From Massilia sp. Se16.2.3 (GTDB lineage Bacteria > Pseudomonadota > Gammaproteobacteria > Burkholderiales > Burkholderiaceae_D), in NCBI RefSeq assembly GCF_014171595.1, contig NZ_CP050451.1, forward strand, positions 3,348,001 through 3,412,000: a stretch of 64,000 nucleotides of DNA, in the 5' to 3' direction. The first letter of the stretch is position 1; each line of letters begins with the position of its first letter. The notes beneath the pieces were generated by a model. It searched no databases. It was not told where the DNA came from and saw only the letters and a list, made by a program, of their open reading frames with translations. This document shows positions 37,349-48,096 of this stretch, one piece after another. A program made the translations under genes and the position numbers.

Positions 37349-37409
37349 TCTGTCTCGCACACCGCAAACTCGTCTACAATGCGCCTCCGATTCCCGCGCA
37401 CCAGCCAGC

Positions 37410-38650
37410 ATGCCAGCTTCCTCGCCACCTCCACCCCGCGTCGCCATCGTCGGCGCAAACCCCGCCGGCCTGATGGCGGCCGAAGTCCTTGCCGCGGGCG
37501 GCGCCACGGTCGACGTCTACGATGCGATGGCCTCGAGCGCGCGCAAGTTCCTCCTGGCCGGGAAGGGCGGCATGAACATCACCCATTCCGAACCGCTGCC
37601 CGATTTCACGGGGCGCTACGGGTCGCGCACGGGCGAAGTGGCGCGCTGGCTGGAGGGCTTTGGCCCGGCCGAGGTGCGCGCCTGGATCCATGCGCTCGGC
37701 ATCGATACCTTCGTCGGCAGCTCCGGCCGCGTCTTCCCGGCCGACATGAAGGCGGCGCCGCTGCTGCGCGCCTGGCTGCACCGCCTGCGCGAAGCGGGCG
37801 TGCGCTTCCATACGCGCCACCGCTGGCAGGGGGCTGGCGCGAGGGCCAGCTCGTCTTCGCAACGCCCGAGGGCGAACGGCTCGAGAAGGCCGACGCGACG
37901 GTTCTTGCGCTTGGCGGCGCCAGCTGGGCGCGCCTCGGTTCGGACGGGGCCTGGGTCCCGCTGCTGGCCGAACGCGGCGTGGAAGTTGCGCCGCTCGTGC
38001 CCAGCAACTGCGGCTTCGACACCGACTGGAGCGCGCATTTCAGCGAGAAGCACGCCGGCAGCCCGCTCACGACGGTGGCGATCGCCCATGAGGATGCGCA
38101 TGGCGCACGGGCGCGCCGCCAGGGCCAGTTCGTGGTGACGGCGACCGGCATCGAGGGCAGCCTGGTGTATGCCTTATCGGCGCCGCTACGCGAGCAGATC
38201 GCCGCACGCGGCAGTGCCACGATCTGGCTCGACCTGCTGCCGGACCTGGCGGCCGCACGCGTGATGGATGAGGTGACGCGCCCGCGCGGCTCTCGCTCGA
38301 TGGCGAGCCACCTGCAAAGCCGCCTCGGCATCAAGGGCGTGAAAGCGGGCCTGCTGCACGAATGCCTGACGCGCGAGCAATACGCCGACCCGACCCGGCT
38401 GGCGCAGGCGCTCAAGGCGCTGCCGCTGGTATTGAAACGCACGCGCCCGATCGACGAAGCCATCAGCAGTGCGGGCGGCGTGCGTTTCGAGGCGCTCGAC
38501 CCCAACGGCATGCTGCGCGCGCTGCCTGGCGTATTCGTGGCCGGCGAAATGCTCGACTGGGAGGCACCGACCGGCGGCTACCTGCTGACCGCCTGTTTCG
38601 CCAGCGGCCGCGCGGCCGGCAGGGGTGTGTTGGAATGGATGGGCGCCTGA
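37410..38650 (+). CDS. HI0933/BaiN-type flavoprotein (TIGR03862-like), one frameshift
   Basis: About 413 residues after repairing a G deletion in a GGGGG run near 37833. The N-terminus is an FAD-binding Rossmann motif (VAIVGANPAGLMAAEVLAAG), followed by FLLAGKGGMNITHSEPLP, the hallmark of HI0933-like flavoproteins. The C-terminus, GVFVAGEMLDWEAPTGGYLL, is the second FAD contact. The family is often annotated as NAD(P)/FAD-dependent oxidoreductase; its reaction is not established for this branch. It is divergent from the XRE operon with 133 bp between starts. Confidence 0.85.
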
Positions 38651-38666
38651 GCGGCATCAAGCCGGC

Positions 38667-39472
38667 TCACTGCTCGAAGCGCACGTCCCCGCTGCCGGTG
38701 CGGCTGACGCTGCGCTGGGACGGCTCGCCATACACTTCCACATCGCCGCTGCCGCTGACCGAGGCGGCCAGGGGTTTCGCGCGCGGTGACACTGGTGTTG
38801 CCCGATCCCGTCTGGCGCACCTTCACGCGTTCGGCGCGCAGGCGCTGGGCATCGAGGGTGCCGGAACCGTCCGATTCGACCGAGACGCTGCGTGCGGCGC
38901 CGGCCAGCGTGAGCGAGCCTGAACCGGAGAGCCTCGCCTCGATCTCGTCGCCGTTGCCGGCGTCGAGTGTCAGGTCGCCGCTGCCCTGCACCGCGGCGTG
39001 GGCCTGGCGGTAGCGGCCATTGAAGACGATGCTGCCCGAGCCATTGAGCTCGACCTCTATGCGTTCTCCAGAGAAGCCGTTGACGACAGTGTCGCTGCTG
39101 CCGTCGACGGCCACGCGGTCCAGCGCCGGCAGCGTCAGTTCCACCGCCAAGGGGCCCGCGATGGCGCAGCACGATGCCGCGCGTGCCGATATGCAGCACC
39201 CGGCCGTCCTGCACCGTCTCGATATTGGCCAGCAGGCGTTCTTCGCCGCGCACGACCAGCTGCGGCTGGGCGCCATAGCGCAGGGTCAGGTCGATCGGGC
39301 CGGACAGCTCGACCGCGCGCACGTCGTGCCCGACCGTGCGGGTCTGTTCGTCCATCATGCGGCCTTCGAGGCGTGCCGGGCCGCCGTGCGTGCGCAGGGC
39401 GCCGAAGGCGAGGCCGATCAGCACGAAAGCCAGCAGTAGCAGGCCCAGGCCCACCCGTAACAAGGCGCGCAT
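38667..39472 (-). CDS. DUF2807 (head-GIN) putative auto-adhesin, two frameshifts
   Basis: About 267 residues after removing two extra bases (near 39150 and near 38785). An N-terminal membrane anchor (LLRVGLGLLLLAFVLIGLAF) is followed by a repetitive beta-solenoid-like domain with the DUF2807 rhythm, 'GSG-D/S-x-x-L/V': LNGSGSIVFNG, VQGSGDLTLDAG, LSGSGSLTLAG, ESDGSGTLDA, QTGSGNTSV, VSGSGDVEVYG, RTGSGDVRFEQ. The chain is therefore envelope-facing with seven regular turns. It sits 9 bp after the DUF1700 gene and is probably co-transcribed with it. Function unknown. Confidence 0.82.
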
Positions 39473-39481
39473 CGATTTTCC

Positions 39482-40227
39482 TTATCCGCCCCGCAGCAGG
39501 GCCATGTTCATTTGCAGGTAGCGTTTCGCGCCCAGCCCCGCGTAGCGGGTGATCACGATCGACAGCAGGAACAGCAGGATGCCGCCGACGACCATGGCCA
39601 GCCCGAGCGCGGCCTGGGTCATGCGCGACTCTTCGTCCATGTCGGTCGAAATCTCGATGGCGCTGCCGGCCACGCGCTCCGCGCCACGCACCACGCGCGA
39701 GGGCGACACGGCGCCGTCTTCGGCCTTCTCGTCGACCACCTCGATGCCGTGCTCGCCGATCGTCACCCGGGTGCGCGCGCTCGGTGCCGACTCGACGGCG
39801 ACCCGCGCAGCGGGCCGTCCAGCACGAGTTCGTTGGCACCGGCCAGGCCGCTGGCCGTGAGGGCGATGCCGCCGATATAGAAACCGAAAGCGCCCACGTA
39901 CAGCGCGGCCAGGAGCGCACCGAACACCGCGGCGGGAATGACCATGAACAGATTGAAGATCAGGAGTCCGACGACCGACACGAGCATGCGCAGCAGGTTG
40001 GCCGGGTTCTTCTGCTCGGCGAAGGCGTTCATGTGGGTGTTGGCGCGCAGCGTCAGCGCGACCTTCTTCGGGTCGTCGAGTTCGCGGCCAATCTCGTCTT
40101 CGCGGCGGCCGCTATTGACGCCGTCGACGAAACGCTGCTCGTACCAGGCCAGGGTCTTGGCCTGCAGCTCGGGCGGCAGGCCGAGCATGGCGCGCTTGAG
40201 CTGGTCGAGGTATTCCAGTTTGCCCAT
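39482..40227 (-). CDS. DUF1700 family membrane protein, one frameshift
   Basis: About 248 residues after repairing a deletion near 39800. The N-terminus, MGKLEYLDQLKRAMLGLPPE, is the DUF1700 (HAAS-type) helical domain; two or three membrane segments follow (LVSVVGLLIFNLFMVIPAAV, GALLAALYVGAFGFYIGGIA), and the C-terminus has another (AALGLAMVVGGILLFLLSIV). Such proteins usually sit with a PadR regulator and a DUF2807 protein. The DUF2807 gene follows, but no PadR gene is present; a 53-aa reading frame takes the upstream place. Confidence 0.8.
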
Positions 40228-40243
40228 GGGTGCTGTGGTCTCG

Positions 40244-40406
40244 TCAGGCGTGGCCGAGGGCGAACATCGAGAGCAGGGCGGGCGTATGCGCGCCAGCGCG
40301 GCCGCCGAACAGTTCCGGCAGCACGAGCGCCGCCGTACTGGCCGCAACCGGGGCGAGGGACGGCGATGGCCGAGAGGCCCAATCTGTAGTGCAGGTTCCA
40401 GCGCAT
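40244..40406 (-). CDS. Possible small hydrophobic protein, 53 aa, one frameshift
   Basis: Starting at ATG 40406 (MRWNLHYRLGLSAIAV) and removing one C from GTCCCTCG gives a clean continuation (LAPVAASTAALVLPELFGG, then AHTPALLSMFALGHA) that stops 17 bp before the DUF1700 start. The product has one long hydrophobic stretch. The single indel is like those in the neighbouring genes, but the family is unknown and the frame could be chance. Confidence 0.4.
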
Positions 40407-40462
40407 GTGTGTGTCTCGCGTGTGCCGCGTGCGGCGAAGTGGGGTAGTGCTATCGGATGCTG

Positions 40463-41879
40463 CTACTGTACGGATCCGGCCGGCCCCTGGCCAGGGGCGT
40501 GCGACAAACTGTCGTTTTGAGGGGCCGGGCTGCGCCCTTCGATGATGACCGCGGCGGCGTCCTGGCCGCTGCGCACCGCCGACTCGAGGGTGGCGGGGTA
40601 GTCGCCGGCCGTGTAATCGCCCGCCAGGGCGAGCCGGGAAGTGGCGTGGCGTTCGGCGGACGCACCAGGCCAGGCGTGCAGGCGAAGGTCGCGCGCTTTT
40701 CGGTGATCACGCGGGTCCACAGCGGCTCGGCCAGCGCCGGGTTGCCGAAGGCCTCGGCCAGCTGGGCGGCGACCAGGCGTGCCAGCGCTTCCTGCGGCAG
40801 CGCGGCGGCAGCTGCCGCGGCGCTGATCACGACGGCGACCAGGCCGGCCTGGCTGGCATCGAGCTGGCCGCGGTCGAACGCGAACTGGCCATGGCGGCCT
40901 TGCGCGGCATCGTCGAGCAGGGCGCAGAAGGGCAGCGGCAGGCGCAGCGCCGTATCGTATTGCAGGTAGCAGGTGGCGATCGGCTGGTAGTCGAAAGCCT
41001 GCAGCTGGCCAGTCAGCGTGGCGGCTTCGGGGAAGGGGACCAGCAGCGCCGCGGCCCCCGTGGGCGGCAAGGCCAGCACGACGGCATCGAACACAGCGGC
41101 GCCCTGGCGCTCGACCCGCAGCTCCCAGCCGGCGGCCAGCCGTGCCAGCCCCGCGACCTTGGCGCCATGGTGCACGACGCCGCCCGGGCCGCCAGGTGGC
41201 GCGCCGCCGCCTGCGGGAACAGGGCGCCCAGTTCCACGCGCGGGATCAGCATGTCGGACGCGGCGCGGCGCGCGCCCAGGCTGTCGCGCAGCACCGCCGG
41301 GAACACGTTGGCCGAGGCCTCCTCGAGCGGGGTATTGAGTGCGGCCAGGCACAGCGGGCGCCACATCAGCGCAACCAGGCGCGGCGTCTGCTCGAAGCGC
41401 TCCAGCAGCTCGGCGACGGGAACATCCGTGTTCAGGCGCCAGCCCATCCAGCGTGCGCTGGTGGAAAAGCGGCCCAGTGCCAGCTTGTCTTCGCGGCCCA
41501 GGCCTTTGGCGCGCAGCAGCCCGACGATCATGTGCCAGGGCGCCGGCAGGCGCGGGGCGACCAGGTCCATGCCGCCGCTGCCCTGTGGGTAGCGCATCTG
41601 CAGCGGCAGGCGCAGCAGGGCCCGGTCCCGGTCGACCTCGAGGCGCTTCAGGAGGCGCAGGGTCTGGTCGTAGGCGCCGAGCAGGATGTGCTGGCCGTTG
41701 TCCAGCATGCGGCCTTGCAGTTCGACGCCGCGCGCGCGTCCGCCCAGGGTGCGGCTGGCTTCGAACAGCGTGACGCGCTGGCCCTCGCGCGCGAGCGCCA
41801 AAGCCGCCGCGCAGCCAGCCCAGCCGCCGCCGACGACGGCGACCGAGCGGGCGCCAGCCGTCTTTCTAGTTGCGAACAT
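40463..41879 (-). CDS. hpnE: Hydroxysqualene dehydroxylase, two frameshifts
   Basis: About 472 residues with breaks near 41200 and near 40690, both fitting deletions. A phytoene-desaturase-like FAD enzyme: SVAVVGGGWAGCAAALALAR at the start, then FEASRTLGGRARGVEL, MLDNGQHILLGAYDQTLRLL, and C-terminal LALAGDYTAGDYPATLESAV, the second FAD contact. HpnE reduces hydroxysqualene to squalene. The start overlaps hpnD by 14 bp. With hpnC and hpnD it makes squalene from farnesyl diphosphate, a precursor of hopanoids. Confidence 0.9.
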
Positions 41880-42699
41880 AGGTCTTCCACGCCAGCCAGA
41901 GTTTCCTCAGCGGGGTGAGCGAGATGCGCTGGTTCAGCACGTGGAAACCGTCGCGCGCGATCTCGTCGAGCAGCGTGCGGTAGATGGCCGACATCATCAG
42001 CCCCGGACGCTGGGCGCGCCGGTCTTCCTTCGGCAGCAGCGCCAGCGCCTCGTCATACATCTTCTGCGCGCGCTCGGTCTGGAAACGCATCAGCGCCTCG
42101 AATTTGTCGCTGTGGCGCGCGTTCAGCAAATCGGCCGCCGTCACGCCGAACTGCTGCAGCTCGTTCACCGGCAGGTAGATGCGGCCCTTGCGCGCATCTT
42201 CGCCGACGTCGCGGATGATATTGGTCAGCTGGAAGGCCAGGCCCAGCTTCTCGGCGTACTGCAGGGTTTGGGGATTGGTGACCCCGAAAATGCTGGCCGA
42301 GAGGATGCCGACCACGCCGGCCACGTGCCAGCAGTACTTGCGCAGGCCCGCATAGTCCAGGTAGCGGCTCTGGTCGAGGTCCATCTCCATGCCGTCGATG
42401 ATCGCCTGCAGGTGCTGCTCTTCCAGGTGATAGACCTCCAGGTGGGGCTTGAGGGCCTGGGTCACCGGATGCGTCGGCGTGCCTTTGACCATGCTCGACA
42501 CTTCCGTGCGCCACCAGGCCAGCTTGATGCGTGCCAGCGACGCGTCGGTCGCCTCGTCGACCGTGTCGTCGACCTCGCGGCAAAAGGCGTACAGGGCCGT
42601 GATGGCGCGCCGGCGCTCCGGGGCGAGGAACAGGAAACTGTAATAGAAGCTGGAGCCGCTCTGGACCGTCTTTTGCTGGCAGTATTCGTCAGGAGACAT
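41866..42699 (-). CDS. hpnD: Presqualene diphosphate synthase
   Basis: 277 residues, no frameshift. Trans-prenyltransferase with two Asp-rich metal sites: FCREVDDTVDEATD and FQLTNIIRDVGEDARKGRIY. It opens MSPDEYCQQKTVQSGSSFYY, typical of HpnD. It joins two farnesyl diphosphates to presqualene diphosphate. Middle gene of the reverse hpnC-hpnD-hpnE cassette. Confidence 0.94.
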   Translation of the reverse strand: MSPDEYCQQKTVQSGSSFYYSFLFLAPERRRAITALYAFCREVDDTVDEATDASLARIKLAWWRTEVSSMVKGTPTHPVTQALKPHLEVYHLEEQHLQAIIDGMEMDLDQSRYLDYAGLRKYCWHVAGVVGILSASIFGVTNPQTLQYAEKLGLAFQLTNIIRDVGEDARKGRIYLPVNELQQFGVTAADLLNARHSDKFEALMRFQTERAQKMYDEALALLPKEDRRAQRPGLMMSAIYRTLLDEIARDGFHVLNQRISLTPLRKLWLAWKTYVRN

Positions 42700-42789
42700 G
42701 TAAAAATGACAATGTTAGGCGTTGCGAATGCGCTATCTTAGCCGATGGCGGGCTCCGCGCGGGCGGCGCGCCGGCTTTTTCGCGGGTGT

Positions 42790-43654
42790 TCAGCGCATGC
42801 GCAGGGCGCGCCACAGCATGACGAGGTAGTCCGCCTTGCCCAGTACGGGGCGCTGGCGGTAGACGTCGAAGCCGGCGCGCTCGATGCGTTCGAGGATACG
42901 CAGGCCGCCCTGCACGACCAGGCGCAGCTCCCAGCCGATGCGCCCGGGCAGGCGCGCGGCGAGGGGCGCCCCCCAGCATCAGGGCGCGGGCGCGCTCGAC
43001 CTCGAAGGCCATCAGGGCGCGAAAGGCCGGCGTGTCGGCCTGCGCCAGGATATCCGCCTCGTCTACCCTGAAGCGCGCCAGGTCTTCCCGCGGCAGGTAG
43101 ATGCGCCCCTTGGCGATGTCGACGCCGACGTCCTGCCAGAAGTTGATCAGCTGGAGGGCGCTGCAGATGGCATCCGAGTCCTGCAAGTCGCGCTCGTCCT
43201 GGATGCCATACAGGGCCAGCATCAGGCGCCCGACCGGGTTGGCCGAGCGCCGGCAATAGTCGAGGAGCAGCGGATAGTCGGCGTAGCGCGTGGTGACCAC
43301 GTCCTGGCGGAAGGCCGACAGCAGGTCGCGCAGCGGCTGCAGCGGCAGCCTGAATGCGGCGACGGCAGCGGCCAGGCGCGCGAATACCGGATCGGAAGGG
43401 ACCGCGCCGGCAGCGATCTCGTCGAGCCCGGCCTCGTAACGGACCAGGCCGGCCAGCCGTTCGGCGGGCGTTGCGTCGCCTTCGTCGGCGACGTCGTCGG
43501 CGCCGCGCGCGAACGCATAGATGGCCTCGACGGCAGGCACGAGGCGGCGCGGCAGCAGGATGGAAGCGACAGGGAAGTTTTCGTAGTGGTCGACGGGCAT
43601 GGGGTGGCGCGACGCATTTGCGAGCGTCGCGTCATATGAAATGCGGGTTTGCAT
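42790..43654 (-). CDS. hpnC: Hydroxysqualene synthase, one frameshift
   Basis: About 287 residues after removing one G from a six-G run near 42970, which restores LAARLPGRIGWELRLVVQGG to the stop. Asp-rich sites: FARGADDVADEGDA and LQLINFWQDVGVDIAKGRIY. The opening, DHYENFPVASILLPRRL, is characteristic of HpnC. It converts presqualene diphosphate to hydroxysqualene. First gene of the cassette, divergent from the RND genes. No squalene-hopene cyclase gene is in the window. Confidence 0.92.
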
Positions 43655-43780
43655 GAATATCATGATTATAATTGTCGGCTTGGCAGTATGCGGACCCGGC
43701 TTGCAGCTTTGCTGCTGATCATCCTTATGCAAGCTGCTGCCAGCGAACGTTTCAAGACCGAACAATAAAGGATACGCCCC

Positions 43781-44967
43781 GTGAGCATGCCGACCCACTC
43801 TTCCGCCCGCCTTCCGGTTCGTGGGCCTCGCCCGATCACCGTCCTGGCCATGGCGCTGAGCCTGCTGCTGGCCGCCTGCTCGAAGGACGAGCCGCCGCCA
43901 CCGCTGCGCCCGGTACGCGCCGCCGTGCTGACGCCCGCTGCGGGTGGTGCCAGCACCGAGTTTTCCGGCGAGGTGCGCCCACGCATCGAGTCGCGCCCGG
44001 GCTTTCGGGTCGCCGGCAAGATCACCGCGCGCAAGGTGGATGTCGGCGCCCCGGTGAAAAAAAGGGGGACGTGCTGATGCAGCTCGATCCGCAAGACCTG
44101 CGGCTGGCGGCGGCGGGCGCCCAGGCCAGCCTGCGCGCGGCCGAGACCAACCGCGACCTGGCCAGCGCCGACTTCAAGCGCTACCAGGAATTGCGTGCCA
44201 AGAACTTCGTCAGCCAGTCCGTGCTCGACTCGAAGCGGGCCGCCCTGCGCGCCGCCCAGGCCGAAGCCGACGCCGCCCGCGCCGCCTACCGCGGCCAGTC
44301 GAACCAGGCGGGATATGCCAGCCTGGTGGCCGACATCGACGGCGTGGTCACCGGCATCGACGCCGAGGTCGGCCAGGTGGTGAACGCCGGCACGCCGGTG
44401 GTGCGCGTGGCCCGGACCGACGAGATGGAGGTCGTGATCGGGATCCCCGAGGACCAGGTCGGCGGGCTGCGCAATGTGACGGCCGTGCTGGTGCGCCTGT
44501 GGGCGAACGGGGCCAGGCGATTCCCTGGCCGGGTGCGCGAGGTGTCGCCGGTGGCCGACCCCGCTACCCGCACCTATGCGGCGCGCATCGCGATCCCGCC
44601 GCGTGCGGACGTACGCCCGGGAATGACAGCCACGGTGCAGTTTGCTTCCAGCAGCGGGGGCAGCGGCCTGCGCGCGCCCCCTGACCGCGCTGTACCACGA
44701 AAAGGGTGCGACGAGCGTCTGGGTGGTGGAGAACGGCGCCGTGCGCCTGGTTCCGGTACAGGTCAATGCCCTGGTCGGCGGCAACGACGTGCTGCTCGGC
44801 GGCGGCGTCAAGGCCGGCCAGACCGTGGTCACGGCCGGCGTCAACATGCTGCGCAATGGCCAGAAGGTGCGCATCCTCAGCGCCGATGTCGCCCGCCGCG
44901 GCGACACCGAGGCGGCCGCCACGGGTGGCGCGGCCGCGGGCGGGGCCGCAAGCGGGGACGCAAATGA
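43781..44967 (+). CDS. RND efflux membrane-fusion lipoprotein, probably three frameshifts
   Basis: About 395 residues. The lipobox LLLAACSKDE predicts a lipid-anchored periplasmic adaptor. Then come the barrel-sandwich and hairpin regions (STEFSGEVRPRIESRPGF, ADFKRYQELRAKNFVSQS, DIDGVVTGIDAEVGQVV) and the beta-barrel (IGIPEDQVGGLRN, TYAARIAIPPRADVRPGM). Breaks near 44060 (A7G5 run), near 44680 and near 44950. AAAGGA is seven bases before GTG 43781, which is chosen over ATG 43787. The stop overlaps the pump's ATG (ATGA) if the last break is real. Confidence 0.82.
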
Positions 44968-47900
44968 GGGGCTTCAACCTGTCGCGCTGGGCGCTCGAGA
45001 ACATCCCGCTGACGCGCTACCTGATCGCGGCGCTGCTCATCGGCGGTATCCTCAGCTACGGCCAGCTCGGCCAGGACGAGGATCCCCCCTTCACCTTCCG
45101 CGCCATGGTCGTGCGTGCCGTCTGGCCGGGCGCGACCGCGGTGCAGATGGCCGAGCAGGTGACCGACAAGCTCGAGAGGAAGCTGCAGGAAACGCCCTAT
45201 ATCGACCGCATCCGCAGTTTTTCGAAACCCGGCGAGACGACCATCATCCTCGAGCTGCGCGAGTCGACGCCGCCGAAGGACGTGCCCGACTCCTGGTACC
45301 AGGTACGCAAGAAAATCGGCGATATCCAGGGGACGCTGCCGGCCGGCGTCATCGGTCCCTTCTTCAACGACGAGTTCGGCGACACCTACGGCTCCATCTT
45401 CGCGCTTTCGGGCGACGGCTTCACCTATGCCGAAATGAAGGATTACGCCGATTTCGTGCGCCAGCAGCTGCTTGGCGTGCCGCTGGTGGCCAAGGTCGAA
45501 CAGTTCGGCGTGCAGAACGAAAAGGTCAACATCCTGTTCTCGAACAAGAAATTCGCCCAGCTCGGCGTGCCCTTCGAGCAGATCGTCAACCAGCTGGCGA
45601 CGCAGAACGGGATCGAACCGGCGGGCGTGCTGGTCACGCCCACCGACAACCTGCAGGTACGCGTGACCGGCGCGATCCGCAGCGTGCGCGAGCTGGAAGA
45701 CCTGCAGCTGCGCGCCGGCTCGACCACATTCCGCCTGGGCGATTTTGCGGTCGTCAAGCGCGCCTACCAGGATCCTCCCGTCGAGAAGATGCGCTATAAC
45801 GGCAAGGAGGTGATCGGCCTGGGTGTGTCGATGGAGAAGGGCGGCAATATCATCAAGCTGGGCAAGTCGCTCGACGAAACGGCGGAGCGCATCCGCGAGC
45901 AGCTGCCGGTAGGTATCGAGCTGGAACGGGTGTCGAACCAGCCGCTGGCGGTGACGAGTTCGGTGAACGAATTCATCCGCACCCTGATCGAGGCGGTGTT
46001 CATCGTGCTGGCCGTCAGTTTCGTGGCGCTGGGCCTGCATACCAGGCCCAAGCTGTCGATCGATGTGCGCCCAGGGCTGGTGGTGGCGCTGACCATCCCC
46101 CTGGTGCTGGCGATCACCTTCCTCTTCATGCGCATGCTCGACATCTCGCTGCACAAGGTGTCGCTGGGCGCGCTGATCATCGCGCTCGGCTTGCTGGTGG
46201 ACGACGCGATCATCGCCGTCGAGATGATGGTGCGCAAGATGGAGGAGGGCTTGTCGCGCTTCGAGGCGGCCACCTATGCCTACACCTCGACCGCGATGCC
46301 GATGCTGACCGGCACCCTGATCACGGCCGCCGGTTTCCTGCCGATCGGGTTGGCCAAGTCGGCCGCAGGCGAATACACCTTCTCGATGTTCTCGGTGAAT
46401 GCCATTGCCCTGCTGGTGTCGTGGATTGTTGCCGTCACGTTCACGCCCTACATCGGCTTCATCCTGCTGAAAGTGAAGCCACACGCGCCCGGCCACTCGC
46501 ACCACGACGTGTTCGATACGCCGATGTTCCAGCGCTTCCGCCGCCTGGTTACCTGGTGCGTGGAATTTCGCATGATGACGATTGCCTTGAGCCTGGCCGT
46601 GTTCGCGCTGGGCGTGTTCGGCTTCAAGTTCATCGAGAAGCAGTTCTTCCCGGACTCGAGCCGGCCGGAACTGATGGTCGAGATGTGGCTGCCGGAGGGC
46701 ACGAGCTTCGCCGCCAACGAAGTGCTGGTGAAGAAGTTCGAGGCTTTCGTGCGCAAGCAGGAGGGCGTGGAGAGCATCACGAGCTATGTCGGCACCGGCA
46801 GCCCGCGCTTCTACCTGCCGCTCGACCAGATCTTCCCGCAGTCGAACGTGTCGCAGTTCGTCGTGCTGCCGGTTGACGCCGCCGCGCGCGACCGACTGAA
46901 GGCCAGAATCGAAGACGTGTTCCGCAACGACTTCCCGGAAGCACGTGGGCGCGTCAAACTGCTGCCGAACGGGCCCCCGGTGCCGTATCCGGTGCAGTTC
47001 CAGGTGGCCGGTCCCGATATCGGCGTCGTGCGCGGCCTGGCCGACCAGGTGAAGGACGTCCTGCGCGCCAATCCGAATGCGGTGGGCGTGAACGACAACT
47101 GGAACGAATCGGTCAAGGTGTTGCGCCTCGACCTGGACCAGGACAAGTTGCGCGCGCTCGGCGTTACCTCGCAATCGGTGCGGCGGGCGATTGCCACCGT
47201 GCTGTCGGGCACGACCATCGGCCAGTTCCGCGAGACTAACGAGCTGATCGACATCGTCGTGCGCCAGCCGGTCGAGGAGCGTTCGACGATCTCGGTGTTG
47301 CAGGAAACGAATATCCCGACTGCTTCGGGGCGCTCGGTGACGCTCGGCCAGGTGGCACGCGTCGAATTCGTCTGGGAGCCGGGCGTGATCTGGCGCGAAG
47401 GGCGCGAGTGGGCGATCATGGTGCAGTCGGATGTGGTGGCCGGTATCCAGGGGCCGACCGTTTCCGGGCAAGTGAGCGACAAGCTGGCCGGCATCCGCGA
47501 GAAACTGCCGGCGGGTTACCGCGTGACGCTGGAGGGCGCGGCGGCCGACAGCTCGGAAGCGGAAGCATCGATTTCCGCCAACGTGCCGCTGGTATTGTTC
47601 ATCGTCTTCACGCTGCTGATGCTGCAACTGCACAGCTTCTCGCGCGCGCTGCTGGTGTTCCTGACCGGGCCGCTGGGCGTGGCGGGGGCGGCGATGGCGC
47701 TCCTGATCCTGAACCGTCCTTTCGGCTTCGTCGCCAACCTGGGCGTGATCGCCCTGTTCGGCATGATCATCCGCAACTCCGTCATTCTGGTCGACCAGAT
47801 CGAGCAGGACATCAAGGCCGGCGCCGAGCCCTGGGACGCGATCGTCGAGGCCGCGGTGCGCCGCTGCAGGTCGATCCTGCTGACGGCCGCCGCCGCCGCG

Positions 47901-48050
47901 CTGGCCATGATCCCGCTGTCGCGCTCGGTGTTCTGGGGGCCGATGGCGGTGGCGATCATGGGGGGCTTGCTGGTGGCGACGGCCTTGACGCTGCTGTTCC
48001 TGCCTGCGCTGTATGCGGCGTGGTTCAGGGTGAAGAAGCCGGTGCGTTGA
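44964..48050 (+). CDS. RND efflux transporter, inner-membrane pump (AcrB/HAE family)
   Basis: 1028 residues, uninterrupted and full length. N-terminal helix (RWALENIPLTRYLIAALLIG), the porter-domain start DEDPPFTFRAMVVRAVWPGA, and the membrane core SLGALIIALGLLVDDAIIAV, where the Asp pair is the proton-relay site. Later FGMIIRNSVILVDQIEQDI and AALAMIPLSRSVFWGPMAV complete the second half. It drives export of drugs, solvents or similar compounds with proton entry. The adaptor gene is directly upstream; no outer-membrane channel gene is near. Substrate unknown. Confidence 0.93.
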   Translation: MRGFNLSRWALENIPLTRYLIAALLIGGILSYGQLGQDEDPPFTFRAMVVRAVWPGATAVQMAEQVTDKLERKLQETPYIDRIRSFSKPGETTIILELRESTPPKDVPDSWYQVRKKIGDIQGTLPAGVIGPFFNDEFGDTYGSIFALSGDGFTYAEMKDYADFVRQQLLGVPLVAKVEQFGVQNEKVNILFSNKKFAQLGVPFEQIVNQLATQNGIEPAGVLVTPTDNLQVRVTGAIRSVRELEDLQLRAGSTTFRLGDFAVVKRAYQDPPVEKMRYNGKEVIGLGVSMEKGGNIIKLGKSLDETAERIREQLPVGIELERVSNQPLAVTSSVNEFIRTLIEAVFIVLAVSFVALGLHTRPKLSIDVRPGLVVALTIPLVLAITFLFMRMLDISLHKVSLGALIIALGLLVDDAIIAVEMMVRKMEEGLSRFEAATYAYTSTAMPMLTGTLITAAGFLPIGLAKSAAGEYTFSMFSVNAIALLVSWIVAVTFTPYIGFILLKVKPHAPGHSHHDVFDTPMFQRFRRLVTWCVEFRMMTIALSLAVFALGVFGFKFIEKQFFPDSSRPELMVEMWLPEGTSFAANEVLVKKFEAFVRKQEGVESITSYVGTGSPRFYLPLDQIFPQSNVSQFVVLPVDAAARDRLKARIEDVFRNDFPEARGRVKLLPNGPPVPYPVQFQVAGPDIGVVRGLADQVKDVLRANPNAVGVNDNWNESVKVLRLDLDQDKLRALGVTSQSVRRAIATVLSGTTIGQFRETNELIDIVVRQPVEERSTISVLQETNIPTASGRSVTLGQVARVEFVWEPGVIWREGREWAIMVQSDVVAGIQGPTVSGQVSDKLAGIREKLPAGYRVTLEGAAADSSEAEASISANVPLVLFIVFTLLMLQLHSFSRALLVFLTGPLGVAGAAMALLILNRPFGFVANLGVIALFGMIIRNSVILVDQIEQDIKAGAEPWDAIVEAAVRRCRSILLTAAAAALAMIPLSRSVFWGPMAVAIMGGLLVATALTLLFLPALYAAWFRVKKPVR

Positions 48051-48096
48051 CGGCGGGTGCATGAATGCGCGTTAGTGGCCGGCGTCGGTGCCAATT

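Noticed and set aside
44877-48062. 1061-codon open frame on the reverse strand opposite the RND pump
   Set aside because: Low-complexity His/Arg/Gln composition and no recognisable domain, while the forward pump is full length.
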